A stretch of 64,000 bases of DNA from Ignavibacteriales bacterium (GCA_016709155.1 JADJEI010000001.1:124001-188000); one strand, 5' to 3'; counted from the first letter of the stretch, positions 44,896-54,807 are shown. The notes: generated by a model from the letters alone, not told the origin. Translations and numbers: made by a program.

Positions 44896-45783
44896 ATGAA
44901 TAAAATTATAAACGCAGAATTTATAGCACCAAACGTAAAGCGATTTACAATAGAAGCACCAAAGATTTCATTAAAGCGAAAAGCCGGGCAGTTTGTTATA
45001 ATAAGACTTAAAGACGGCGGCGAAAGAATCCCGCTTACAATAGCAGATTCAAATAAGGAGGATGGTACAATCACGCTTATTGTACAGGGAATAGGAAAGA
45101 CAACAAAAGAATTGAATGCACTTAACAGCGGTGATTTTATACTGGATGTAGTTGGTCCGCTCGGGAAGCCTTCACACATAGAAAATTTTGGAACTGCTGT
45201 AAGCATAGGCGGAGGGGTGGGAACTGCGATTGCCTATCCGACCGCCGCAGCGTTAAAAGAAGCAGGCAATTATACCATTGCAATAGTCGGAGGCAGAAGC
45301 AAAGAATTTGTTATTCTTGAAGACGAATTAAGTAAAATATGCGACGAAGTTTATCCGACAACAGACGACGGGAGTTACGGCTTTCATGGATTTGTTACTC
45401 AAAAGCTAAAGGCTTTGATAGACTCCGGAAGAAAAATTGATTTCGTACTGGCAATCGGTCCAATCCCTATGATGAAGGCAGTGGCAGAAACCACCCGCCC
45501 TTACGGTATTAAAACTGTGGTAAGCCTGAATCCAATTATGGTTGATGGAACAGGTATGTGCGGCGGATGCAGGGCTGTGGTGGACAATAAGACAGTTTTT
45601 GTTTGTGTTGACGGTCCTGAGTTTGATGCACACTTAGTTGATTTTGCTACGCTTGAAAGAAGGAACCGGACTTACAAAAATGATGAGCAGATATCAATGC
45701 ACAATTTTGAATGCCATAATGAAAGAGCATTTAAACAAGGGTTGGGGGAAATGAAGATTGGAGAAACCAGTAGAGACTTCTGA
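44896..45783 (+). CDS. nfnA: NfnA / SudB-type NAD(P)H:ferredoxin oxidoreductase small subunit
   Basis: 295 aa. FAD domain of the ferredoxin-NADP reductase type: R-K-A-G-Q-F-V-I-I-R-L, R-I-P-L-T-I-A-D. NAD-binding part: V-S-I-G-G-G-V-G-T-A-I-A-Y-P. [2Fe-2S] site at the end: G-T-G-M-C-G-G-C-R-A-V-V ... V-F-V-C-V-D-G-P-E-F-D (C-x2-C-x12-C). Matches the sulfide dehydrogenase/dihydroorotate-dehydrogenase-electron-transfer-like family. It pairs with 46006-47418 to form the flavin-based bifurcating Nfn complex (NADH + 2 reduced ferredoxin + 2 NADP). The last residues R-D-F-stop come from palindromic element B. Confidence 0.85.
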   Translation: MNKIINAEFIAPNVKRFTIEAPKISLKRKAGQFVIIRLKDGGERIPLTIADSNKEDGTITLIVQGIGKTTKELNALNSGDFILDVVGPLGKPSHIENFGTAVSIGGGVGTAIAYPTAAALKEAGNYTIAIVGGRSKEFVILEDELSKICDEVYPTTDDGSYGFHGFVTQKLKALIDSGRKIDFVLAIGPIPMMKAVAETTRPYGIKTVVSLNPIMVDGTGMCGGCRAVVDNKTVFVCVDGPEFDAHLVDFATLERRNRTYKNDEQISMHNFECHNERAFKQGLGEMKIGETSRDF

Positions 45784-45891
45784 AAAATTATTTACTGGTT
45801 GCCGGTCATTCCTGCGGAAGCAGGAATCTAAAACAAAACAAATGGATTCCCGTTTGCACGGGAATGACAAGCTGAATTTTTCAGAAGTCTC
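45773..45891 (+). mobile_element. Palindromic element B (17-bp perfect TIRs), between nfnA and nfnB
   Basis: Left end GAGACTTCTGAAAAATT and right end AATTTTTCAGAAGTCTC are perfect inverted repeats of 17 bp. Inside: GTCATTCCTGCGGAAGCAGG-AATC and GGATTCCCG-TTTGCACGGGAATGAC hairpins, as in many bacterial intergenic repeats. It encodes the last three codons of nfnA and its stop, and separates the two nfn genes. Confidence 0.85.
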
Positions 45892-46005
45892 AAATAAATA
45901 ATATTCAGAATAGTTCTACGGAGAACACATTGTTCAAACAAAGTGCCGCAGGTATAAAATGTTAATAATTAAATTTTAGATTGAATTAAAGAAACACATA
46001 TTACT

Positions 46006-47418
46006 ATGAACGAACTAAGCAAAAAAGATAGAATGAAGATTCCGCGTCAGCAGATGCCTGAACAGGACAGTAAAAAACGAGTATCAAATTTCAAAGAAGT
46101 TAATCTGGGTTTTACAGAGGAACTTGCAAGATTAGAAGCACAGAGATGTTTGCAATGCCCCAAACCTGTCTGCATTGATGGCTGCCCGGTGGGTGTAAAG
46201 ATTAATGAATTTATTAAACTTGTATCGGATGGAGATTACCTTGGTGCGGCAGCAAAGATTAAAGAGGATAATATGCTGCCTGCTGTTTGCGGCAGGGTAT
46301 GTCCACAGGAAGAACAATGCGAGGCACAATGTGTTGTTGGTAAAAAAGGTGAGCCTATTGGAATTGGCAGGCTCGAGAGGTTTGCTGCAGATTATGAGAG
46401 AGAACACGCGGGATTAAGAACTGCTGCCCTTACACCGAAAAGCGGTAAGAAGGCGGCGGTAATTGGCAGTGGTCCGGCAGGGCTTAGCTGTGCAGGTGAT
46501 TTAATTCAGATGGGTCACGATGTAACAGTATTCGAAGCGCTGCACGAACCCGGCGGAGTTTTAATTTATGGAATACCGGAATTCAGGCTGCCGAAAGAAA
46601 TTGTAAAAGCCGAAATAGAAGCATTGAAAAACATGGGTGTGGAATTTAAAACAAATGCAGTTATTGGCTTCACCGATACGATAGATGAATTGATGCAGAA
46701 TGGATATGATGCTGTATTCATTGCTGTTGGTGCAGGGCTGCCCTACTTTATGAATATTGAAGGTGAAAATCTGAATGGAGTTTATTCAGCAAATGAATTT
46801 CTTACACGGGTAAATTTGATGAAGGCGTATAAATTTCCGGAGTATGATACTCCTGTTTTTAATGTCAAGGAGAAAAATGTCGCAGTGTTCGGCGGGGGGA
46901 ATACGGCAATGGATGCGGTAAGGACTTCAAAAAGGCTGGGGGCAAAAAGTGCTTACATAATTTACCGCAGATCTGATGTTGAGATGCCCGCACGAAAGGA
47001 AGAAATTCATCACGCAAAAGGAGAAGGCATAGAATTTATTTATCTTTCAAATCCTGTTAGGTTCATTGGTGATGAAAATGGCTGGCTTAAAGGGGTAGAG
47101 CTAATGAAAATGGAACTTGGAGAGCCTGATGCTTCGGGGAGGAGGAGACCTGTACCGTTAATAAATTCAGAATATACTCTCGATATTGATATGGCTGTTA
47201 TTGCAATTGGTAATGGTTCCAACCCAACCATTCAAAAAACTACTCCGGACATTCTATTCAATAATCGCGGAACTATTTCCGTGAATGAAGATACGATGAC
47301 AACTTCTAAAAAAGGTGTGTTCGCAGGCGGAGATATAGTTACAGGCGGAGCAACTGTAATTCTTGCAATGGGTGCTGGACGAAAAGCAGCTAAAGCCATT
47401 AATGAATATTTATCCTGA
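46006..47418 (+). CDS. nfnB: NfnB / SudA-type (NADPH-dependent glutamate-synthase-like) large subunit
   Basis: 470 aa. N-terminal cluster region: C-L-Q-C-P-K-P-V-C-I-D-G-C-P-V-G and C-G-R-V-C-P-Q-E-E-Q-C-E-A-Q-C (two [4Fe-4S] sites). FAD P-loop: V-I-G-S-G-P-A-G-L-S-C-A (~152-163). NADPH P-loop: V-A-V-F-G-G-G-N-T-A-M-D-A (~292-304). C-terminal G-D-I-V-T-G-G-A-T-V-I-L-A-M-G-A-G-R-K-A-A. Length and layout fit gltD-like NfnB. Works with nfnA upstream; the 222-bp gap between them holds palindromic element B, so the operon link is loosened. Cytoplasmic. Confidence 0.9.
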   Translation: MNELSKKDRMKIPRQQMPEQDSKKRVSNFKEVNLGFTEELARLEAQRCLQCPKPVCIDGCPVGVKINEFIKLVSDGDYLGAAAKIKEDNMLPAVCGRVCPQEEQCEAQCVVGKKGEPIGIGRLERFAADYEREHAGLRTAALTPKSGKKAAVIGSGPAGLSCAGDLIQMGHDVTVFEALHEPGGVLIYGIPEFRLPKEIVKAEIEALKNMGVEFKTNAVIGFTDTIDELMQNGYDAVFIAVGAGLPYFMNIEGENLNGVYSANEFLTRVNLMKAYKFPEYDTPVFNVKEKNVAVFGGGNTAMDAVRTSKRLGAKSAYIIYRRSDVEMPARKEEIHHAKGEGIEFIYLSNPVRFIGDENGWLKGVELMKMELGEPDASGRRRPVPLINSEYTLDIDMAVIAIGNGSNPTIQKTTPDILFNNRGTISVNEDTMTTSKKGVFAGGDIVTGGATVILAMGAGRKAAKAINEYLS

Positions 47419-47718
47419 GGTGGAGGCGTTAAGGCTGCCGGATCAGGATTTAAACGATTAAATATTTTATGATTGAAGCCGAACAGGGATTGGGAGAATC
47501 AGTATCAGAGGCATACTATCATTTCAGTTTGATAAATGATCTTGAACTAATCAGTGAACCGGCTGCCAAAATGAATTGCAGGTATTTTATATCCTTTCTT
47601 TTTTTTATTAAATTAAGGAAGGAAAAATATTTACTAATAAATTTCGGGCTGAAAGATTATAAACGAACAAGAAATAGAGTTAAAGAAAGAGCTTCCACTG
47701 AGCGTATCCATTAAATGG
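47419..47718. other. Gap with a weak ORF, not called as a gene
   Basis: About 300 bp. An 81-codon frame (47469-47714) has no recognisable family and no ribosome site; the frame before the sugar transferase start (from ~47653) is open too, so a longer N-terminus for the latter is possible. Nothing else recognised. Confidence 0.4.
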
Positions 47719-49638
47719 ATGTCGGTCAGTTTTTTTATTTATATTGCTGCATTCCTGTTAATTCATTACATCAGAACCAGAGTCTTCCTATTAGATAATA
47801 ACGCAGCAATAGTACTGGCAGTGTATTTAATCTCCTGGGCAGCAGGCGGATTAGCAGCAGGTTCATTCAGAAACAGGGCTTCACGAAGTTTATACTCCCG
47901 CCTTAATAAAATATGGATTTCATTCATCATCGCTTTCGGGTTAAGCTCTATAATACTTACTTTCTTCACTCAGATAAGCACTTCACGGGTGACTCTTGCG
48001 GCGGCTTTTATGGCAGCCCTCTCCATAGAAGTTGTGATAGAGTTTATCCATTCATTAGATAAACAGATTGAGTTTAAGCCGAAGAAGAAAAAAATAAATA
48101 CAAATTTTATTATTCTCGATTTTTCAATTCTGACAATTGTACTGGCAATCTTTAATTTTTACAAGTTCGGGATAGAGAATCTAACCGAGAATAATTTACT
48201 AATGACACTGGCGATTTATCTTGGCTGGTTTGTTTCTTCATTTACATCACACCAATTCAGACTGGTTGAGGAACGTAATGTGTGGTCATGCATTAGCGTA
48301 CAGGTGAAAAATTTTATTTTAATAATCGCTGCTGTATCAGCTATAGTATTTCTGTTAAGGTTTTCGGATGAATACAGAGTGCTGTATTTATGGTCGGTGT
48401 TTTTTTATTCACTGCTCTCGCTGGTATTAACGCTATACTTATTTGCAGATAAAATGAATCCAAAAGTTGACAGTGTGATAAACCGTTTTCTTACTGCGTT
48501 TGAAATGAAAGAGATTGAGCAGCCTAAACAAATTCACTCGAATGGAAAATATTCTCTTAACCCACAATCCATATCAGATGATAAATTGATACAGAGATTA
48601 CAAAATAATTACCTGCGGGGCTATGATTCTGTTTTTTCGTTTATTGATAAAAAATTAGACCTCACAACTTTTGATCTCAGGAACAGTATTGTAATAAGGT
48701 CGGCAGATATGTTTAATATTCTATCCTTGCCGGATCAGAACCTTGAACTTTTTATCAACCTGCGGGAAATAAATGATTTTAGATTGATTAATTCTTATTT
48801 CGCCGGGCTAAACAAAAGACTCGTTGACGGCGGAATTTATATCGGCTCGGTGGAGCCAGTACGGAACAGATACCTGAGATTTATCAAGAAATACCCCTTC
48901 CTTACGGCGCACTTGTTTTATTTTTTTGATTTTATCTGGTACAGGGTTATTCCCAAAATTCCAATTATAAGGAAAATACTTTTTGCTTTTACAAAAGGAA
49001 GGAACAGAGCATTATCATTGACTGAAGCTTTCGGGCGATTGTACTATTGCGGATTTGAAATTGTCGGGCTAAAAGAAATTGACAACTTAATTTATTTCGC
49101 AGTAAAAAAATTTAGGGAACCGATTTCAGAAAAGAACCCATCCTACAGTTTAATCTTTAAAACCAGGCGGCAGGGAAAAGACGGCAGGGAGATTTTTGTT
49201 TATAAGATAAGAACTATGCATCCCTATTCTGAATACCTGCAGGAGTTTATTTACGAAATTAATAATCTTGAGATCGGAGGTAAGTTCAAAGATGATTTTC
49301 GAATTACAAAGTTAGGATCGCTTTTACGCAAGGTATGGGTAGATGAACTTCCGATGTTATATAATCTGATCAGAGGTGATATCAAACTTTTTGGAGTGCG
49401 CCCTATCAGCCGGCACTATTTAAGTCTCTATTCACCCGAACATCAGACACGCCGATTAAAATATAAACCGGGCTTGATACCCCCATTTTATTCGGATATG
49501 CCGGAAACTATAGACGCTATTGAAAGATCTGAGAGCAAGTATTTTGATATGTATGATCAATCACCAATCAAGACTGATATTATTTATTTCTTCAGAGCAT
49601 TTAAGAATATAGTTTTTAAAGCAAAACACAGCAAATAA
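47719..49638 (+). CDS. Polyprenyl-phosphate sugar-1-phosphate transferase (PF02397), large N-terminal membrane domain
   Basis: 639 aa. Residues ~1-250 hold five to six membrane helices. Residues ~470-639 are the bacterial sugar transferase domain: I-F-K-T-R-R-Q-G-K-D-G-R-E-I-F-V-Y-K-I-R-T-M-H, R-I-T-K-L-G-S-L-L-R-K-V-W-V-D-E-L-P-M-L-Y-N-L-I-R-G-D-I-K-L-F-G-V-R-P-I. It loads the first sugar on undecaprenyl phosphate and so starts the exopolysaccharide or O-antigen. A central soluble portion (~270-440) is unlike WbaP; it may be regulatory. ATG 47719 is used, though no strong ribosome site is seen. The gene is unbroken, in contrast to the main locus. Confidence 0.85.
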   Translation: MSVSFFIYIAAFLLIHYIRTRVFLLDNNAAIVLAVYLISWAAGGLAAGSFRNRASRSLYSRLNKIWISFIIAFGLSSIILTFFTQISTSRVTLAAAFMAALSIEVVIEFIHSLDKQIEFKPKKKKINTNFIILDFSILTIVLAIFNFYKFGIENLTENNLLMTLAIYLGWFVSSFTSHQFRLVEERNVWSCISVQVKNFILIIAAVSAIVFLLRFSDEYRVLYLWSVFFYSLLSLVLTLYLFADKMNPKVDSVINRFLTAFEMKEIEQPKQIHSNGKYSLNPQSISDDKLIQRLQNNYLRGYDSVFSFIDKKLDLTTFDLRNSIVIRSADMFNILSLPDQNLELFINLREINDFRLINSYFAGLNKRLVDGGIYIGSVEPVRNRYLRFIKKYPFLTAHLFYFFDFIWYRVIPKIPIIRKILFAFTKGRNRALSLTEAFGRLYYCGFEIVGLKEIDNLIYFAVKKFREPISEKNPSYSLIFKTRRQGKDGREIFVYKIRTMHPYSEYLQEFIYEINNLEIGGKFKDDFRITKLGSLLRKVWVDELPMLYNLIRGDIKLFGVRPISRHYLSLYSPEHQTRRLKYKPGLIPPFYSDMPETIDAIERSESKYFDMYDQSPIKTDIIYFFRAFKNIVFKAKHSK

Positions 49639-49838
49639 CTGATGCGAACTTTGGGCATCCTGGTGATGGGGAAGAATTAACCACGAAGTATCGCGAAGGA
49701 TTCCACGAAGTAACACAAAGAGAAAAAATTCTTCGTGCACCTTTTGGCAATGCCATCCTTTTGGGAGTGATGAACTTTGAGCATCCTGGTGTCGGGAAAA
49801 TGAATACCTAACTATTTGTCATTCTTGAGGTGATGGCA
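49639..49838 (+). repeat. Direct repeat GAACTTTG(G/A)GCATCCTGGTG.. and phrases
   Basis: GAACTTTGGGCATCCTGGTG-ATGGGGAA (49647-49675) and GAACTTTGAGCATCCTGGTG-TCGGGAAA (~49771-49799) flank CACGAAGTATCGCGAAGG-type phrases and a GCCATCCTTTTGGGAG element variant. Lies between two convergent genes; no terminator hairpin recognised. Confidence 0.6.
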
Positions 49839-51065
49839 TCAGTAATCTTTATTTTTATAAATAGCAATAAAAGCTATTCCCACCCATAATGTTGTTTGAC
49901 TTGGTATATCTTTAGAAAACTGTGCAAGCCAGAGAGAAAAGAATATCAACGCAAATAATTTATAAGAAACGGTGTAAGATTTTTTTAAAATAAATAATAT
50001 TAAAAGTACGACAAGCAGCAAGCCGCCCATACCTAATTCAACAAATGCCTCAAGAAAAATATTATGCGGATATGAGATTATCCACCCTATCTTATTATCA
50101 TTATACACACTTTTGTATCCGCCAAAACCAACACCTATTATTGGTGATTCCGCAATGCGATCCAATGCTAAATCATAGCCCTCTATTCTTGATTGAATAG
50201 CTTCATCCTCAGAACTTTTTAGCTGAAAGGTTTCGACCAGATTATTTACTCTTGTTTTAATATTCCCCTGCCAATTGGATGCGATAAAAAAGAGCAGTAC
50301 ACCCGCAAACAGGATTGAAATTATGAGCAGCACTTTTTGATAGTTTAATTGTTTTGAAAATATCCCCGCAGTTATCAGCATGAATGATGAAACGACAACT
50401 CCACTTATTGCAGATCTCAGCCCGGTAACAATTAAGCCAAATGCTATAAAAAGTGTGATGAAATAGAAGAGTAATTTACCCTTGCCTTTGCTGTAGTCAA
50501 TTGTGAAAATCAGTGAAGTGAGAAAGGCTAATCCTAGAAACCTGCCGAAGAAAACATGACTCCAGTGGAAAGTCATCAAATCATAAACCTGATCATAATA
50601 GAACGGATTAACTATCAGGATAGTTCCAACTGAAATAACTGCACCCGCCAAAACGATTATGCTTATAAATTTTAATTGTAATTGAATCGGATCGGTGAGG
50701 AAATAGATCAAAATAAGTGAAGGGAAAACAGTACTTAAAATCAAATTAAATATTTTAAGCATTCCGAATTGCGGATTAGCTGAATAAAATAAAGTCAATG
50801 CCGGAAGTGCAATTAAGCAGGAAATAATCAGTAGTACTTTGCTTAAATCAAATTGTTTAATCCTGAACCAAAATTTTACTTCAGAGTGTCTTTCTTTAAT
50901 CGCAATTAAGAAAAAAATAAAAATGATTGCAGAAGATTTAATCACAAAAGATGAGACAGTATAATTAGAAATCGTTCCTAACATCAGAAAGGAAAGAAAA
51001 GAAATCATTAATACTGAGTGTAAGAATGAAGATTTTATTTTTAATAAGTAATTTTGAAAATTCAT
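49839..51065 (-). CDS. O-antigen ligase / polymerase-like membrane protein
   Basis: 408 aa, minus strand. Ten or more membrane helices and a large periplasmic loop near residue 280-330 (N-N-L-V-E-T-F-Q-L-K-S-S-E-D-E-A-I-Q-S-R-I-E-G-Y-D-L-A-L-D-R-I-A-E-S-P-I-I-G-V-G-F-G-G-Y-K). The motif R-I-x-G-Y-x-L-A-L-x-x-I-x-x-S-P-I-I-G-V-G-x-G is the signature of the O-antigen ligase/Wzy PF04932 family. H-N-I-F-L-E-A follows. Would ligate or polymerise the polysaccharide. The gene has no frameshift. Confidence 0.9.
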   Translation of the reverse strand: MNFQNYLLKIKSSFLHSVLMISFLSFLMLGTISNYTVSSFVIKSSAIIFIFFLIAIKERHSEVKFWFRIKQFDLSKVLLIISCLIALPALTLFYSANPQFGMLKIFNLILSTVFPSLILIYFLTDPIQLQLKFISIIVLAGAVISVGTILIVNPFYYDQVYDLMTFHWSHVFFGRFLGLAFLTSLIFTIDYSKGKGKLLFYFITLFIAFGLIVTGLRSAISGVVVSSFMLITAGIFSKQLNYQKVLLIISILFAGVLLFFIASNWQGNIKTRVNNLVETFQLKSSEDEAIQSRIEGYDLALDRIAESPIIGVGFGGYKSVYNDNKIGWIISYPHNIFLEAFVELGMGGLLLVVLLILFILKKSYTVSYKLFALIFFSLWLAQFSKDIPSQTTLWVGIAFIAIYKNKDY

Positions 51066-51238
51066 AATGTGATTAGCATTTACTTAGCCAAATTTAAGTA
51101 ATTTAATTATACAAATTTTTTAGAGAATCATGAAGACATTGCGGCACGTGCAATTCTTTTGGCGATGGAATCCTATTTCCGCTGAATTGATTAATACTGC
51201 AATGTCGGAAGAGGTCTCTATTTAATTACTCAGCTAAA

Positions 51239-52892
51239 ATGATTAACAATTTAACACAAAGATTTATGACACATACTGAATCAAGAATAACCGTCTTTTT
51301 AATAATCATATTTTTTATTTCAGCCAATATTATTTCTTTGGGGCAGGTAGTTTACACTCCCCTGGAAAATAGTGTGTATGATTTTATCGGGAGACTTTCC
51401 ATTAAAAAAATAATCTCGATTGATGATGAAGTAAAACCATTTCACAGAAAATATATTGCAGAAAAACTATCCCTGCTGGATCACAAAAGAGAATATCTGA
51501 ATGAGCTTGAGGAAAAAGAGCTTGATTGGTACATGGCTGAGTATGGTAATGAATTAAACTTAACAGATGATGAAACCAGGTGGTTTTTATTTAATCATTC
51601 CGATAGTCTGTTTTCTTTTTCGGTATCGCCGATTGCAGGATACGGGCTCTCAGCTATCGGGTAGTAATAGTGGTCATTCGCGCTGGTGGGGTGCCTCGGT
51701 TTATTCTTCCTATCAGAGCTGGTTCGGTGCATCATTAAGTTTGAGAGATAAAGGAGAATACGGCGATAATGTTGATGTTCAGAAGGAATTCACACCAATA
51801 CGCGGAGCATGGTATAAAGCTGCTCCCAATGGCATAGAGTATTCGGATGTAATCGGAAGTATTTCATTAAACTGGGATTGGGGTACTGTATCATTGATTA
51901 AAGATTACTTTCAATGGGGGCATGGCAAATTCGGGCAGCTTATTTTATCGGATAAAGCACCCTCATTTCCGAGAATAGACTTTTCCATAAAACCCGTTGA
52001 TTGGCTGAGATTTAGCTACATACATGGGTGGTTAAACTCTTTAGTATTAGATTCTTCCCGGTTTTATTACACGTATCCTTTAAGTGAATTCCCACGGCTG
52101 AGGCAAAACTACATCAATAAATATATCGCCGCTAATATGCTGACTATTTCGCCGAATGATTGGATGGATATTTCACTCGGGAATTCAATTGTTTACAGCG
52201 GCGACTTGCGCCCGGAGTTTTTCATTCCATTTATGTTTTTTAAATTTCTGGATCACAATACAGGACGCGGAGATATTGAAGACGGCAACGGGCAAATGTA
52301 TTTTGATTTTTCGGTGAAGTATCCCGAAAGTTATCATTTTTATTCAACTGTTTTTATTGATGTGACAGAGATAAGAAATATACTCGACGGTGAATTTTAT
52401 AATACATGGTTTGGCTTTAGTCTTGGCGGCGAAAAGGTTGATTTATTAATACCTAATCTTGATATATTATTTGAATGGACTCATATAAGCCCCTGGGTAT
52501 ATGAACATAAAGATGAGACAACAAACTATAAACATTTGAATTATTATTTGGGTCACTGGCTTGGTCAAAACTCAGATCAGTTAAGACTGCAGCTTAATTA
52601 TAAAATTATACGCGGTCTAAGTGTCAGCGCATTTGCTGAAAGAGTTCGCAAAGGAGGACTGCTTGATATCTATTATGCTTATGAGGCGCCATTAAATCTG
52701 GAGTTTCTTTATTCTCCTCTTAGAAAGGATATAAATGTTGGCTTTACTGCCTCTTACGAATATTTACATGATTTAATTTTTAAGCTTGATTACCATCATT
52801 CTCAAGTTAGTGATGATCAAACTGGAAGGACACCTTCCTATTTAATTGGAGAAAAGGAAAATTTTTTTTTACAAATTTATTATGGGCTTTAG
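51239..52892 (+). pseudogene. Capsule-assembly Wzi-like outer-membrane barrel, one frameshift
   Basis: N-terminal signal-like segment (~16-36: R-I-T-V-F-L-I-I-I-F-F-I-S-A-N-I-I-S-L-G-Q). V-Y-T-P-L-E-N-S-V-Y-D-F-I-G-R-L, then F-S-V-S-P-I-A-G-Y-G-L-S-A-I-G where a one-base gain (GGG for GG, ~51660) breaks the frame. From there W-W-G-A-S-V-Y, W-D-W-G-T-V-S-L-I-K-D-Y-F-Q-W-G-H-G-K-F-G, P-S-F-P-R-I-D-F-S-I-K-P-V-D-W-L-R-F-S-Y-I-H-G-W-L are Wzi-type barrel strands (PF14052-like). Total ~550 aa. Likely anchors or exports surface polysaccharide. Confidence 0.75.
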
Positions 52893-52993
52893 GTTTTTCT
52901 CAAATATATTTTATAAATTACAGTAGTTGAATTAATCTAACCTTTATCTATAAGGTTTTTATAGTGTCATATAAAAAAATATTAGAGGGTGTT

Positions 52994-54670
52994 ATGAGAA
53001 ACTTTATTGTTTCAGTTTTTGTAATAATGTTTGTAAGTACTGGTTTTGCACAGTACAGTTTAAAATACCATCCATTCTCCGGTAGTGTAGGAGTAACGGG
53101 TGAACTTGGCGGAACGCTTGCTTTGACGGATTTCAACAACAATAAAATTGATTTCCTTGGCAGGGCAAATGTTGAATACTTTTTCCCCACTACAAATATG
53201 GGAATATTCGGTTTACGAATATATGGCGGAGGCGGGTATATTGCGGGCAAGGGTGGTGCAACGGGTAATTATCCATTAATTACTGAGTTCCGTACAGATT
53301 TACTATTTGTCGGAGCCGGTCTTTCCTATAATCTTCAGGCTGATGAATCTATTTATCCTTATGTTTTCGCAGGTATTTCATATCTTTATTTTAATCCGAA
53401 AGATCAGAATGGAGATAACATGCCTTTTAACAGCGTAAATAAGTACAGCCGAAATGAAAAACTGATCGTCGGGGAATCAGGTGTGCGATTCAAAATCTCG
53501 GATGAAGCATCTATTAATTTTGCACTGGGATTAAACTACGCAGGCAATGACAATTTAGACGATCTTGATAATTCACTAACTAATGGAACAGATGATGATG
53601 TTTTCTTTACCGGGTTACTTGGATTTACTTTATTCATCGGCGGTACGCAAGATTCTGATGCCGATGGAATAGAAGATGAGCATGATTTATGTCCTCACAC
53701 ACCGGAGGGAATTCAGGTTGATCAGTTTGGATGCCCTGTTGATGTTGATAAGGATGGTGTTCCGGATTATATGGATTTATGTCAAGGCTCACCTCTAAAT
53801 GTCCCTGTGGATGAAAATGGCTGCCCGTTAGATACTGACAGTGACGGTATTCCTGACTACTTAGATTTATGCAGAGACACTCCGCTGAAAGTTAAGGTTG
53901 ATAAACGCGGCTGTCCGATTGACACTGATGGCGACGGGGTACCTGACTATAAAGATAAATGTGCAAATACCGCTGCCGGTGTCGAAGTGGATAAAAACGG
54001 ATGTGAACTTGTCGCTCAAATCAGCGAGATACCAACTTTGCCGACAAAAATAATTCTGTCCGGCGCAACTAATTTTGAATCGGGGCAATCTCATTTACCT
54101 CTTGCTTCGATACAAGAATTAGAAAAGTTGATCCCGGTTATGAACGAATTCCCGGACAGCAGATGGCGAATTGAAGGATATACTGATAATACAGGCTCAT
54201 ATAAAAACAATAAAAAGTTATCTTTGAATAGAGCCAATGAGATAAAAAATTATTTCGTAAATGCAGGCATTTCGGAATCAAGATTTGAGACTTTTGGCTT
54301 CGGCTCAGACTATCCAATAGCCGATAACAGTACTGAGTCCGGACGCGCAATGAACCGCAGAGTCACCATTGAGATGATAGGCAGCGATGATATTGAAAAT
54401 TCTAAAATAAATGAAGACCACACATATAATAGTGCAGCCGAAAAAAATGTCGGCGAGATGATTTTTACTGATGGTTATCTCTACTGTTATCAAGTATCAT
54501 CATGGCGGACAAGAGCAAAAGCTGAAGCAGAAAAAAATAGACTGATTGGCGAGGGTTTAAAAGCTTTCATTACAGAAGCAAGGCTGCCTGAATTAGAAGG
54601 TATCTGGTATCGTGTACGAGTAGGATTTTTTAGATCTTATGAAGAAGCGCTGCTATCCAGAAAAAAATAA
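52994..54670 (+). CDS. Outer-membrane OmpA-family protein with TSP3 repeats and a C-terminal SPOR domain
   Basis: 558 aa from ATG 52994 (a 10-codon upstream extension from GTG 52964 is rejected since AGAGGG precedes 52994). Signal peptide M-R-N-F-I-V-S-V-F-V-I-M-F-V-S-T-G-F-A-Q; beta-barrel to ~225. Four calcium-binding thrombospondin-3 repeats follow (~225-345: D-S-D-A-D-G-I-E-D-E-H-D-L-C-P and kin), then an OmpA peptidoglycan-binding domain (~360-470: F-E-S-G-Q-S..., I-E-G-Y-T-D-N-T-G-S, N-R-R-V-T-I-E-M). SPOR-like C-terminus (Y-C-Y-Q-V-S-S-W-R-T-R ... Y-R-V-R-V-G-F-F). Structural link between outer membrane and peptidoglycan. Confidence 0.9.
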   Translation: MRNFIVSVFVIMFVSTGFAQYSLKYHPFSGSVGVTGELGGTLALTDFNNNKIDFLGRANVEYFFPTTNMGIFGLRIYGGGGYIAGKGGATGNYPLITEFRTDLLFVGAGLSYNLQADESIYPYVFAGISYLYFNPKDQNGDNMPFNSVNKYSRNEKLIVGESGVRFKISDEASINFALGLNYAGNDNLDDLDNSLTNGTDDDVFFTGLLGFTLFIGGTQDSDADGIEDEHDLCPHTPEGIQVDQFGCPVDVDKDGVPDYMDLCQGSPLNVPVDENGCPLDTDSDGIPDYLDLCRDTPLKVKVDKRGCPIDTDGDGVPDYKDKCANTAAGVEVDKNGCELVAQISEIPTLPTKIILSGATNFESGQSHLPLASIQELEKLIPVMNEFPDSRWRIEGYTDNTGSYKNNKKLSLNRANEIKNYFVNAGISESRFETFGFGSDYPIADNSTESGRAMNRRVTIEMIGSDDIENSKINEDHTYNSAAEKNVGEMIFTDGYLYCYQVSSWRTRAKAEAEKNRLIGEGLKAFITEARLPELEGIWYRVRVGFFRSYEEALLSRKK

Positions 54671-54691
54671 AAGTTATATTTAATTTTAGAA

Positions 54692-54716
54692 GGCGTCCAA
54701 TTAGGACGCCTTTTTT
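54692..54716 (+). terminator. Rho-independent terminator after the OmpA gene
   Basis: GGCGTCC-AATTA-GGACGCC (perfect 7-bp stem, 5-nt loop) followed by T6. 22 bp after the stop of the OmpA/SPOR gene. The cleanest terminator in the window. Confidence 0.95.
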
Positions 54717-54771
54717 ATTTTATTTCGTCTGAAAGTTTATTGTTCAGGAAATTTCATTAGGCAATCTTTAG

Positions 54772-54779
54772 TATTTTTG
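54772..54779 (+). promoter_or_regulatory. Possible Bacteroidota-type -7 box before wecB
   Basis: TATTTTTG at 54772-54779 fits the TAnnTTTG -7 consensus of Bacteroidota; no convincing -33 box at the right distance. Placed between the terminator and wecB, so a promoter is expected here. Confidence 0.35.
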
Positions 54780-54807
54780 TACTGAAGAAAATCAAAGGGA
54801 ATCTAAA

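Noticed and set aside
47469..47714. 81-codon ORF between nfnB and the sugar transferase
   Set aside because: No ribosome site, no recognisable family, and composition like a chance frame.
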